64,000 nt of DNA from the NCBI RefSeq assembly GCF_900103165.1, contig NZ_FNKY01000001.1:1116001-1180000 (forward strand), given 5' to 3'. This stretch comes from Nitrosospira multiformis (GTDB taxonomy: Bacteria; Pseudomonadota; Gammaproteobacteria; Burkholderiales; Nitrosomonadaceae). The position numbers and the translations under genes are program-made. The notes under the pieces were generated by a model, which made no database searches, was not told the origin of the DNA, and was given only the letters and a program-made list of their open reading frames with translations. Shown here in pieces: positions 48,144-56,313 of this stretch. How positions within the stretch are numbered: position 1 is the first letter of the stretch; every line of letters starts with the position of its first letter.

Positions 48144-48165
48144 CCGCCGTTCGCCAGAGTATCGT

Positions 48166-48465
48166 TCAGCGAGGGAATGAGATCTTCGTCCATTCGCCGC
48201 AGAAATCCGCTTCGTCATAACTACCTTGATCGAAGAGTGAGTAGAGCATAAGCTTGAGAATAAAGCAAGGTTGCGGCAATTGACCCGCCTTATAGCCTGT
48301 GTGGTAGCGGCCGGGCTTAGGATCGGTATGCGTTGTGATCTCATCGTCATAGTCGCGTGAAGCTCCCCAGGTCAGTATCAGGTGACACCCAACTCCCGAG
48401 GCGCCGCCAACAAAGGTACCCATGATGGTGCCGGAAGCACATTCCTGGACGACGGCGTCGGACAT
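48166..48465 (-). CDS. Small protein of unknown function
   Basis: 99 residues. The start is well supported: AAGGAG lies seven bases before the ATG at 48465. The N-terminus is Gly/Val-rich (GTFVGGASGVGCHLILTWG) and could be a short hydrophobic segment; four Cys residues are spread along it. No known domain. It faces away from the VirB2-like gene in the accessory region. Confidence 0.5.
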   Translation of the reverse strand: MSDAVVQECASGTIMGTFVGGASGVGCHLILTWGASRDYDDEITTHTDPKPGRYHTGYKAGQLPQPCFILKLMLYSLFDQGSYDEADFCGEWTKISFPR

Positions 48466-48644
48466 TTCAGGTCTCCTTATGCAGCACTCGGGTAATCTGG
48501 CTTCACGGCAAGATGACCGCTGCCCATCTTCAGGACATAATTAATCAGATTAAACGCATGGCTTCTGGTTTTGTTCTTTTTCTACAACAGAGCCAGAATA
48601 AGGAATAATAATGAGAGCAATCATACATACTTATAGGGGGACAA

Positions 48645-48941
48645 ATGATAGTCAAACATGATTCTGTATGCCTTGCCATGATTGTTCTGACAATTTCTTG
48701 TTTAACTCTGGTTGCTGGCCCGGTGCTTGCTGCATCGACTGCCGGTACGCCATGGGAAACTCCGAATGAAAATTGGTGCCAAGTCACCTCCTTCTGGTCG
48801 GGTTGGATTCTTTTGATGGGTGTCGTAATTAGTGGCCTTACCTTGATATTTGACAGTGTAACCTCTCGGCGTATCCGCCTTGTCACAATCGGAGCTTGCG
48901 GACTTGCGTTGGCTAACATGATTACTTGTTTATTCCTCTAA
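48645..48941 (+). CDS. TrbC/VirB2-like small membrane protein, orphan
   Basis: 98 residues with a strong ribosome site (AGGGGG, ATG at 48645). The layout is that of TrbC/VirB2 pilins: cleavable signal ending near GPVLAAS, then the STAGTPWE motif near the mature start, and two helices (about 50-68 and 77-97). The closely matching PWE motif supports the family. No other type IV secretion gene is in the window, so it is an orphan and may be a relic or serve another purpose. Confidence 0.55.
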   Translation: MIVKHDSVCLAMIVLTISCLTLVAGPVLAASTAGTPWETPNENWCQVTSFWSGWILLMGVVISGLTLIFDSVTSRRIRLVTIGACGLALANMITCLFL

Positions 48942-48966
48942 CCTAAGGCGACTACTGGGTGACAGA

Positions 48967-49173
48967 TTGGCCGTCACCCATGGTCCTTTCATCGAGTCGA
49001 AAGAAGTGCTCAGCGGCTACTGGATGATCGAAGTGAAGTCCAAACAAGACGCCGTCGACTGGATGAAGCGCTGTCCGGCGCAGGAGGGCGATGTGATCGA
49101 GATCCGCCAGGTATTTGAAATTTCAGACCTCCCGGCCGAGGTTCAGCAAGCCGGTCAGGGCCGGCATAATTAG
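48967..49173 (+). pseudogene. YCII-related domain protein, N-terminally truncated
   Basis: The frame carries the second half of a YCII/DGPF-type domain: THGPFIESKEVLSGYWMIEV, then VDWMKRCPAQEGDVIEIRQV. Family members have about 45 residues before the DGPF-like motif; here homology starts only at GDRLAVTHGPF and no upstream frame continues it. The TTG at 48967 is a formal start only. Likely a remnant of a complete gene. Confidence 0.6.
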
Positions 49174-49454
49174 CGGGCGTGAATAGAGGAAGTAGCTGCT
49201 TTACTGCTTTTCGCACTAGTAGTCTTCAGCAAAGCAGAAAGGCAGAAACGTCCCTTCGTTTTTACGAGGAGCCATGGCGGCTTAAGCGCCTTTTCTATTT
49301 CCTCAGGTTTGAGATCGCGGTTGTGGGTTGCCAGCATCCATTGATACCTGCCACGATACCAAGCGCCGCATAATAAGCAAGGTAAACAAGGCCTGACGGG
49401 TGTCCGGTTCGCGGTAATAGAAAGTATGGCATTACGTACTAAATCCACGACCGG
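49174..49454. other. Short stretch without a supported gene
   Basis: One minus-strand frame (49448 to 49170, GTG start) has some protein-like character but no ribosome site and no recognised domain. I do not call it. Confidence 0.35.
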
Positions 49455-50027
49455 CTAGTGTGGACGAAGCGAATCCCTTTTCCTCCTGATTATTTCATTT
49501 CGCATTTTGTTGAATTGCTCCCGCATTTCATGTTCGATGAACACTTTTCCCACTATCTCAGGAATCCAGATCTTCGGGGTGGCATCAGTACGATGAATCA
49601 CGCGAGTTTGTCCGCCGTCCTCAATCAGATGGGTGGTCCCTTCCAATTTGCGCATGTTGCCACTGATCAGACTCGTCCGTATTTTATGGTAAGGGATCAA
49701 TCTTACTTCCCGTGTTGATTCGAATGGAAAGTTAATAGGACCGTACGTAGCAGCGCCGCGCTGGAAAATCGTGAATGAGTCTGCAGAAGTACTGACCACC
49801 CGGCTTTCCTTCAAGTTGGAGACAAAATCAGCCATACGGTTGAAGTCGATGAGTACGTCCCAGACCTCCTGCCGGGTTGCTCGAACAGCAAAATTAAGGT
49901 CAATGATAATATTTTCTCCGGCCATGTTCACCTGAACTTCAATGTCCCTACCCTCCAGCGAATCCGCTGACGACCATGCCGTAAACAGCATTGACCATCC
50001 AAATAGCAAGAAGGAAGCGTTTCTCAT
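49455..50027 (-). CDS. Exported SRPBCC-fold protein
   Basis: 190 residues from the ATG at 50027. A signal peptide at about 1-22 is followed by a START/polyketide-cyclase-like domain: ATRQEVWDVLIDFNRMADFVSNL is the usual entry strand and helix, with a C-terminal helix (EHEMREQFNKMRNEI). Such pockets bind lipids or other hydrophobic ligands. Periplasmic location is predicted. Ligand unknown, and no partner gene adjoins. Confidence 0.78.
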   Translation of the reverse strand: MRNASFLLFGWSMLFTAWSSADSLEGRDIEVQVNMAGENIIIDLNFAVRATRQEVWDVLIDFNRMADFVSNLKESRVVSTSADSFTIFQRGAATYGPINFPFESTREVRLIPYHKIRTSLISGNMRKLEGTTHLIEDGGQTRVIHRTDATPKIWIPEIVGKVFIEHEMREQFNKMRNEIIRRKRDSLRPH

Positions 50028-50682
50028 TGGCACACTCAAAAGCTGTATTTGGCTTACTTATTGTGGAATGGAAAGAAAATCTGAGTCTGCTATAAAATTA
50101 TTAACAGATCATCGGGTCTATGCGCCGCAGTTTCATGAATCCAAATTATGCCGGTGACTGGCACGAGCTGCCAGTGGTTAGCTAATGCCGGGAAAAGATG
50201 GTTCCATGTGGCAGGGAGGATGGCAACTACCAAACGCAAAGGCCGCGATTGGCTTGCAGACTCAGGCGGGTATAATTCCCGCCAGCCCCAAGCCAAGGCG
50301 ACCCTTGACGATCTGATTATATGCGCCAAACACATCTGCTCGCAACCATTCACGATCATGGCCAGACGATAACACCCATAACCTCTTAAGAGATGTACCT
50401 CAGTGCAAGAGTCATTCGTGTAAGATTCTGTAAGTCATGATGCAGTCGAAGGTATGTCCGTTACAACTCCTTAGATAACACGAATGGGCTGCCAAACGGG
50501 ATCGGTGCGAGGTTGACGCTGGAAATTAACATTCCTGGAAGATCCGGAGCTGTTGGCTGATAGGATACTTGGACCTCTTTTCATAATAGGAATGTGACAC
50601 TAAGAAAATTCCAACTTCAAAGAAGTCATTACCTTTTTACATCATTTGAACAATCCGCTGCTCAATCACCTAGAGTCCTCAT
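50028..50682. other. Long intergenic stretch with a nested hairpin
   Basis: 655 nt with only weak short frames. The notable feature is the two-level hairpin at 50249-50296. The remainder before 50683 presumably holds the promoter of the CsgG operon, not resolved. Confidence 0.45.
50249..50296. other. Nested hairpin, possible structured RNA or operator
   Basis: TTGGCTTG (50249-50256) pairs with CAAGCCAA (50289-50296), and inside it GGCGGG (50265-50270) pairs with CCCGCC (50278-50283) around TATAATT. Both stems are perfect. Strand and role unknown; no T run. Confidence 0.4.
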
Positions 50683-51363
50683 ATGAACAAAGCAATATTG
50701 ATCCTCTGCGCAACACTCATATTAGCCGCCTGCGCCAGCCCTAGCCGCACTGTCCAGGAAGGTGTCAAAGATCCGGGACCTCGCGTGGTGGCGAATCCCT
50801 TGCCGGCAGCGGAGAGAATGACGCTAGGAATAGCCCGCTTCACCAATGAATCGATTTATGGCAGCGGCCTCTTTACGGATGCTTCCGGCGACCGTATCGG
50901 CAAGCAGGCAGCCGATCTCCTGGCACGACACCTGATGGCCACCCAGCGTTTCAATGTGGTCGAGCGGCAGGATATCGGAAAGCTCGCGGCCGAAGCCGAT
51001 CTCATGGGTTTGAGCAAAGAACAATTCAAGGAGAATCTGAAGGGCGTGGATGCCCTGATCATGGGATCTGTTGCCGAACTGGGACGGGATACCACTGGCA
51101 ATACCTGGCTTCTCGGCAAGAGCAAAACCCAGCGCGCCCGGGCGCGTGTGGTCCTCAGACTGGTTGATCCCAAGACTGGCCAAGTGTTTTATACACAGGA
51201 AGGTTCGGGAGAAGCTGACTTGTCATCCAGCAGTACGTTCGGGTTTGGGGGTGCCACCGGGTTCGACTCGACGCTGGAAGGCAAAGCCATCGATGCCGCA
51301 ATTGTTAACATGATGCACAGCGTCATGACGACACTGGACTCGCGCCGCAACGTCAAACAATAG
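50683..51363 (+). CDS. CsgG-family lipoprotein
   Basis: 226 residues. Lipobox LAAC (Cys17) after a standard signal. The CsgG/HfaB domain covers about 48-215 (RMTLGIARFTNESIYGSG, IGKQAADLLARHLMATQRFNVVER, VDALIMGSVAELGRD). CsgG forms the outer-membrane pore for curli in E. coli; relatives help assemble surface structures. First of three coupled lipoprotein genes, the next starting right after its stop. Confidence 0.88.
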   Translation: MNKAILILCATLILAACASPSRTVQEGVKDPGPRVVANPLPAAERMTLGIARFTNESIYGSGLFTDASGDRIGKQAADLLARHLMATQRFNVVERQDIGKLAAEADLMGLSKEQFKENLKGVDALIMGSVAELGRDTTGNTWLLGKSKTQRARARVVLRLVDPKTGQVFYTQEGSGEADLSSSSTFGFGGATGFDSTLEGKAIDAAIVNMMHSVMTTLDSRRNVKQ

Positions 51364-51804
51364 ATGGCCATGGAGATCAGGCAGCCTCGCCTCACGGCCA
51401 CGGCGAGGCAGGCGTTTTTCAACTGCTTCATGAGTGTGCTTGCATGCATGATGGTGGGTTGCGCCACGCCATCGATTTACTACTGGGGGAATTTTGAAGA
51501 CAGTCTCCACAATCGCTACATAACCCAGGACCAGGCACAAGCCGACGTCTACCTGTTTGAAACCATTAGGACCGCAGAGCAACAGAACTTGAGAGTTCCG
51601 CCCGGCGCCTATGCTGATTATGGTTTTCTGCTATTCAAACGGGGTGATCGGGAGGGAGCCATCGCCTACTTCGAGAAAGAAAAACGGCTCTTTCCCGAAT
51701 CCAGCGCCTTCATGACCAAGTTGATCGAACGCGTCAAACAAAAGGATGCTGAGACCAAGGAAAAAGGAAAACCCCAAGACAATGCGGGAGGAGCCCAGCC
51801 ATGA
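51364..51804 (+). CDS. DUF4810 lipoprotein
   Basis: 146 residues, beginning right after the CsgG stop. A hydrophobic N-terminal stretch ends in MVGC, a lipobox; the following ATPSIYYWGNFEDSLHNRY is typical of DUF4810. A TPR-like segment (YADYGFLLFKRGDREGAIAYF) follows. Overlaps the next gene by four bases. Middle partner of a conserved CsgG-DUF4810-DUF799 set, also known in Neisseria. Confidence 0.85.
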   Translation: MAMEIRQPRLTATARQAFFNCFMSVLACMMVGCATPSIYYWGNFEDSLHNRYITQDQAQADVYLFETIRTAEQQNLRVPPGAYADYGFLLFKRGDREGAIAYFEKEKRLFPESSAFMTKLIERVKQKDAETKEKGKPQDNAGGAQP

Positions 51805-52442
51805 GAAGCAGCGTAATCGCGGCAGTGTGCATCTTCGGCCTGCTTTCAGGCTGCGCGGTACAATCCGCAAAACCCGACTTGGCAGCAATTCATACTTACA
51901 AACCCCGCTCGATACTGGTCGTGCCGGTACTCAACGACACCACTGAGATTAGCGCTTCGCCGGTTTTTATCTCGACCATCACCCGGCCTTTGGCCGAGCG
52001 CGGTTATTATGTTTTTCCTGTTTATTTGACTGAACTCGTCCTGCGAGATTTCGGATTAGCCGAAGCCGGACATATTCATCAACTCGATACTCGACGTTTA
52101 TATGAACTATTTGGCGCGGACGCAGCGCTATTCGTTACCATCAAGGACTGGAGCAGCAAGTATATTGTGGTCGCCTCGACGGTCACTGTCGAGATGGACT
52201 ATGTACTGAAGGATACCCGGACCGGCACGACATTGTGGCAAGCGACTGAGCAGGTGTCTCAGGGTTCCGGCGATGCCGGAGGGGGATTGATAGGAATGGC
52301 CGTTGCTGCGGCAATGAATGCCATGGTGACGGACTATCAGCCACTGGCGCGGCGGGCGAATAACCAGGTTTTTCTACCGCCCAAAGGATTACCGGCGGGC
52401 CCTTATCATGAGGAGTATGGAAGAGATCAGGACAAATTTTAG
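51801..52442 (+). CDS. DUF799 (GNA1162-like) lipoprotein
   Basis: 213 residues. Lipobox LSGC (Cys18). The DUF799 pattern shows as IHTYKPRSILVVPVLNDT, then TITRPLAERGYYVFPVYLTE and ALFVTIKDWSSKYIVVAS. Neisserial GNA1162 is a surface-related lipoprotein with a fold like TolB N-terminal or ABC-auxiliary proteins; function unsettled. Third gene of the set, coupled to DUF4810 by ATGA. Confidence 0.87.
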   Translation: MRSSVIAAVCIFGLLSGCAVQSAKPDLAAIHTYKPRSILVVPVLNDTTEISASPVFISTITRPLAERGYYVFPVYLTELVLRDFGLAEAGHIHQLDTRRLYELFGADAALFVTIKDWSSKYIVVASTVTVEMDYVLKDTRTGTTLWQATEQVSQGSGDAGGGLIGMAVAAAMNAMVTDYQPLARRANNQVFLPPKGLPAGPYHEEYGRDQDKF

Positions 52443-52791
52443 ACGAGAAGAACCCTGGTAACGCCAACTCTGGGAAGGGGAATTCGGCTGGGTCACAGGC
52501 CCAATATCTACACCTGCTAGCAGGCATTAATGACAGATTCGCTCAAATGGTGTCGCCGTCAGTCGCGTAATTCTAGCCGCTTCATTGGGATATGTACTGT
52601 TCAGTGCAACGAAAGCATGGATTTGCCGAGGAAGGGTTCATATCCATTACTTCCTTGACGACTGATGGAGGATGAAGCTTAAAAACCGATGATTGAGTGT
52701 AGCAGCTATTACATCGCCTGAAGTAATTCCAGACGCGTTCCATAATACCCAGCAGATGGCTTGGGTACCCAAACTTTGACAGGCTAGGACG
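52443..52791. other. Intergenic stretch after the DUF799 gene
   Basis: 349 nt without a credible frame. I see no clear terminator hairpin or promoter. It separates the CsgG operon from the XRE/GH18 group. Confidence 0.4.
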
Positions 52792-52989
52792 CTATAGCAT
52801 GTTTTCGAAATTCATCAGCTCTGATGCCGGTACATTAAGAGTTTCGGCCAACCGACAAATATTGAGCAATGCGATATTTCGCTGCCCGCGCTCAATCCCG
52901 CCTAGGTAGCTGCGGGCCAGTCCACTTTCAAGAGCGAGCTGTTCCTGCGACCAGCCGCGTTTTTTGCGTGACTTTGTATTCCTGGACAC
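52792..52989 (-). CDS. Small XRE-family DNA-binding protein
   Basis: 65 residues, one helix-turn-helix (RGWSQEQLALESGLARSYLG, then ERGQRNIALLNICRLAETL). This form, with the GGIERG motif, is common among small stand-alone repressors. Starts at GTG 52989 with no clear ribosome site; the frame stays open upstream, so a longer or decayed N-terminus is possible. Placed beside the GH18 gene on the same strand; what it controls is unknown. Confidence 0.72.
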   Translation of the reverse strand: MSRNTKSRKKRGWSQEQLALESGLARSYLGGIERGQRNIALLNICRLAETLNVPASELMNFENML

Positions 52990-53115
52990 TAGCTGTGTGG
53001 TTTCTTTCTGCTGGATATCGGCCCACTCTTGGAGTGGAGACCTAAGCTATTGGATGGAGCCAGCCTTCGGGGCGCGTCCAGGCAATAGTGATCCAACTAT
53101 TTTAAGCAGGGAAAC

Positions 53116-54018
53116 TCAGCCGAAAACCAGTTTCGCAAGGGTCAAATATTGGTCTTGCTCATAAACGTAGTTCTCTGAGTTCAGCCGCCACGTAGTCACG
53201 GCCTTAAACCCGTACCGCTGCATTTGTCGATGGGCATTATCGGCTGTCTGAAAGCCTGCCTCGAACTTAGCGCCATAGGCGAAAGCATCAGGCTTGATGC
53301 CGAAGTCAATAAATGCGCTGGGCAGAGAGGTGCTGGAATACATCTGAAACGCGATGATATCGAAATGATTGTTTACAGTTTCTGGGTCCAGATTGTCCTT
53401 AGTCGCGGGACCCATTGTCAGCAACATTCCCTCGGCTTTCAGTGCCGGGCCGACGGCGGAAAATGTTGCCTTGAACTGGGCTTGCGTGGTGTCGGTGCTC
53501 AAATAATCCCATTCCCAATCGATGTCGAAACCGTCAAGGTTATAGTGCTTCAGATAGGTCACGACGTTCTTGGCGAATGCCTTTGCTGAGGCTTGGTCAG
53601 GATTTGCTGGGTCGGAATATATTTGCGAAATCAGGCACTGTTTTCCGTAAAGTAACGTCAACAAGACCCTGACCTTCGGGTTGGCCTTCTTTGCGTCACG
53701 AACAATCCATTCCATATAGTCCTGATTAGTAGGTACGCTGCCATCTGGGCTAGCTGGATGGGTGACCTTGTCAAGAAACAACGTGTAGCTGCTGCCGTCA
53801 CCGGCTGGAATGGTATCAGCGCTAGTGGGCACAATATCCACGAAGCAAAGGCTGATCATATCTGAGCACTGGTAAATGTCTTTTTTGATCATGCGCTGAA
53901 ACTGGCTTGAGGGGTCATTATAATTTGTGCCAGAAGGCTGATCCTCGTTGAGGAAAATCCAAGCGCTGTTCATGGGGGGAAGCTTGGATGCGAAGGGTGG
54001 CTGGTCGGATTTTTGCAT
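53116..54018 (-). CDS. Glycoside hydrolase family 18 protein
   Basis: 300 residues from the ATG at 54018 (GGAG seven bases upstream); the open frame above has no family support. The catalytic DxxDxDxE reads DGFDIDWE with Asp162, Asp165, Asp167 and Glu169, so the enzyme is probably active on beta-1,4-GlcNAc linkages (chitin or N-glycan core). No signal peptide is seen. The short length and the lack of chitin-binding modules fit single-domain endoglycosidase- or Ec-chitinase-like members. It begins the GH18/haem/AttH/flavoprotein neighbourhood. Confidence 0.85.
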   Translation of the reverse strand: MQKSDQPPFASKLPPMNSAWIFLNEDQPSGTNYNDPSSQFQRMIKKDIYQCSDMISLCFVDIVPTSADTIPAGDGSSYTLFLDKVTHPASPDGSVPTNQDYMEWIVRDAKKANPKVRVLLTLLYGKQCLISQIYSDPANPDQASAKAFAKNVVTYLKHYNLDGFDIDWEWDYLSTDTTQAQFKATFSAVGPALKAEGMLLTMGPATKDNLDPETVNNHFDIIAFQMYSSTSLPSAFIDFGIKPDAFAYGAKFEAGFQTADNAHRQMQRYGFKAVTTWRLNSENYVYEQDQYLTLAKLVFG

Positions 54019-54179
54019 TGAAAATCTCCGTAATGAGTTAATTGGAGTCAGTGTAGAAACCTTCTGACCTGCTAAGGATTCCCGGCTTGCATAAGGTTGA
54101 TGATTCTGGAAGAACCCGGGAATACCTGTCATACACAAACTAATCGCATAATGAGATATAACTCCGCCTTACCTTTTCC

Positions 54180-55943
54180 CTAAGGGGCCCTTTTAGTTTC
54201 TTTGTTTCGGATGCGCTTCGCATTGAGGAAACCCCAAACAAAGTCTGTTTGCATGACCAGCATTTTTGGTCCACCGTTGATATCGTTGTAAAACCAGAAC
54301 TGATTAGGAATGCCATGATGACTGCGCCGATAACCAAAGCTGGTCATGCTGCGTTCGAATACTGAGAGTGGAGGAGGACTATTAACTGTTTCCGTCGCCG
54401 CACCTGCCCTTGCGTGACAACTGATACAGCTAGAGCCATCCATAAAACCCGCCTCGGTAACCGAATTGCCCAATAGCGTCGATTGACCAATTGAGTTGAC
54501 AAACTCGACCTGAGACCCCTTGAGGCGGTAGTTACGCCAAGCTTTATCCTCAGAATCAGGCTCAACCTGACTGGTGCTGCCGCCGCTACCGATACTCAAT
54601 TTAACAAGCAGTTCATTCCATTCCGGGCGGATCGTCTCTGGAGGATAAGTTTTTCCGGAATCGAACACCGTACTGTCGGCATTCAACCGATCGGAACGTT
54701 GATTCGGTTTGACATAATTGGCTGAGGTACCCGCTGGGCGTTTTTCGTCACTACTCGCATACCCGTAAGCGTCATTGCAGCCGGTGATGTCGCAACGCCC
54801 CGGCAAGTTTATGTGCTCAAAGGTGGTCCACACCCAGTTGGGAATGTCTTTAGAGGAAATGTGGAATGCCACCAAGTGATGGATGCCCTCAAAATTGCAG
54901 TGCAAATCTTCGTTGTTTTTTTGGGGGCTGATGCCGAGCGCTGTCAGATTAATGTCTGTTTGTAATTGTTTGCTAATGTACAAGTTGGGGCCATTCGGAA
55001 ATCCCAAAGCTTTGGCAAGATTTTGGTGCAACCAGTTACTCTTGATCATCACTGCATCAGGTGGTAAATCCACACGGTAAAGTGAGCCTGGCTTCCCATT
55101 CTTGGATGATTGATTAGCACGACGATAGGGTGCTTCCTCCTGCAGATTTCTCTGGTTAGCGGCGAACACTTCTAACACACCATCGGCGTTGTATAAATTG
55201 TTCGCGAAGAGGTAATCATGAAATTCTCGGTTACGAACCGTCAACTCAGCATTGGTCTGACGGATGACTCTGCCAATACTTTCCGCATCGGTTGGGTTAA
55301 ATTTCTTAATAATTTCTGCTACCTGATTCGTTGAACACGCAAGAGTCTCAGTAGCTGGCTCCTTCATAGATTTGAGTTTAACAAAGCGGCTAAGAGGAGT
55401 AAGCGAGTCGTGGAATGGCAAACGGGTATTACGTCGCAGAGCGGGATCACGAGCTAACTTATGTGCATCTTCGGTCAGTGCATCAGTAAGGCTCTTGAGT
55501 TTAGTAGCGTACTGAGTACCTGGGTATACTGGACAATGATCCAGGTCGTTGTTAGCTGATCCGGGTCTGCAACAGCCATCTTTATCGGGTGATTGGTCAG
55601 TTTTACATAGTGCATAAGGTTGGTCTGGCCAGTTGTTTGTTTCGTCAGCCCAGTTTGACCAGAATTTACCTAGGATCGCCTCAGCAAATAGTTTCCATGA
55701 GAACATATCTGGACAGAGCATAGCAGCGTTACTCAACGCCTTGCCGGTACGGCTGTTGATGGGAACCAGATCTCCGTTCGCAACAGTCATTGAACAGTAT
55801 TCAGCATCTTTAATGGTGGCCTGAAAATATGAGATCTGATCTATAGCCGGATCAAGTTTTCCATCCGCATGCGCAGCTAGCAGCGGCGCGCTTAAGATAA
55901 TACAGATTAGGGCACGAGACATTAAACTAAAACCGGCGATCAT
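54180..55943 (-). CDS. Large exported protein with one c-type haem motif
   Basis: 587 residues with a signal peptide (start at residue 1 or Met8; cleavage near AAHADG). About 500 residues without a recognised domain, many Cys (CC pairs near 125, several single), then SCISCHARAG with CISCH at 506-510, the covalent haem site. The size and the late single haem are unlike ordinary cytochromes; could be an oxidase or peroxidase-like enzyme, or use haem for electron uptake. It lies between the GH18 gene and the divergent AttH gene. The family is not recognised. Confidence 0.7.
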   Translation of the reverse strand: MIAGFSLMSRALICIILSAPLLAAHADGKLDPAIDQISYFQATIKDAEYCSMTVANGDLVPINSRTGKALSNAAMLCPDMFSWKLFAEAILGKFWSNWADETNNWPDQPYALCKTDQSPDKDGCCRPGSANNDLDHCPVYPGTQYATKLKSLTDALTEDAHKLARDPALRRNTRLPFHDSLTPLSRFVKLKSMKEPATETLACSTNQVAEIIKKFNPTDAESIGRVIRQTNAELTVRNREFHDYLFANNLYNADGVLEVFAANQRNLQEEAPYRRANQSSKNGKPGSLYRVDLPPDAVMIKSNWLHQNLAKALGFPNGPNLYISKQLQTDINLTALGISPQKNNEDLHCNFEGIHHLVAFHISSKDIPNWVWTTFEHINLPGRCDITGCNDAYGYASSDEKRPAGTSANYVKPNQRSDRLNADSTVFDSGKTYPPETIRPEWNELLVKLSIGSGGSTSQVEPDSEDKAWRNYRLKGSQVEFVNSIGQSTLLGNSVTEAGFMDGSSCISCHARAGAATETVNSPPPLSVFERSMTSFGYRRSHHGIPNQFWFYNDINGGPKMLVMQTDFVWGFLNAKRIRNKETKRAP

Positions 55944-56313
55944 AGTGTTTTTCCTATTTTTCTTGTTTCATTCAAAAGAGAATAGTAAATATCAAACTTA
56001 GCTTTTCATTAAGAAAATAAATCACTAATAGGTTGGCTTCCCTCGGCTTGAGCGAAACTGGGGTTACCTTTTAAATAACCCGCCCTTCGGAATAATTCGG
56101 ATACTCATACATCATGCCTCGGTACTCATGACCGAAGTATGACAATGAAGAACTAAACCCCGATATATTGCTCATATTGGGTATTGTCGGAGATATATTG
56201 ATGGAAAAATAGCTGTAAGAACTTACAGGTTGTTGAGCTTGAATAAGAGCGTAATATTTATTCGGTCCTGACCGCAACCTAGTGCAGCATAATTAAATCG
56301 GAGCATAAGAATA
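55944..56313. other. AT-rich gap between divergent genes
   Basis: 370 nt, richer in A and T than the core regions. One minus-strand frame of 68 residues lacks support. Promoters for both directions must be here but none is clear. Confidence 0.4.

Noticed and set aside
47913-48350. Minus-strand 145-residue frame after ychF
   Set aside because: No ribosome site; composition looks like the shadow of the opposite strand; it overlaps a better supported small gene.
49170-49448. Minus-strand 92-residue frame between the YCII fragment and the SRPBCC gene
   Set aside because: GTG start without ribosome site, no recognised domain; not enough to call a gene.
50257-50290. Resemblance to the 3' end of tmRNA or a tRNA T arm (GGCGGG-loop-CCCGCC)
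   Set aside because: The loop is TATAATT rather than TTCRANY, and there is no CCA end or tag-coding region.
56071-56277. Minus-strand 68-residue frame in the gap before the AttH gene
   Set aside because: No domain and no ribosome site in an AT-rich gap; likely chance.
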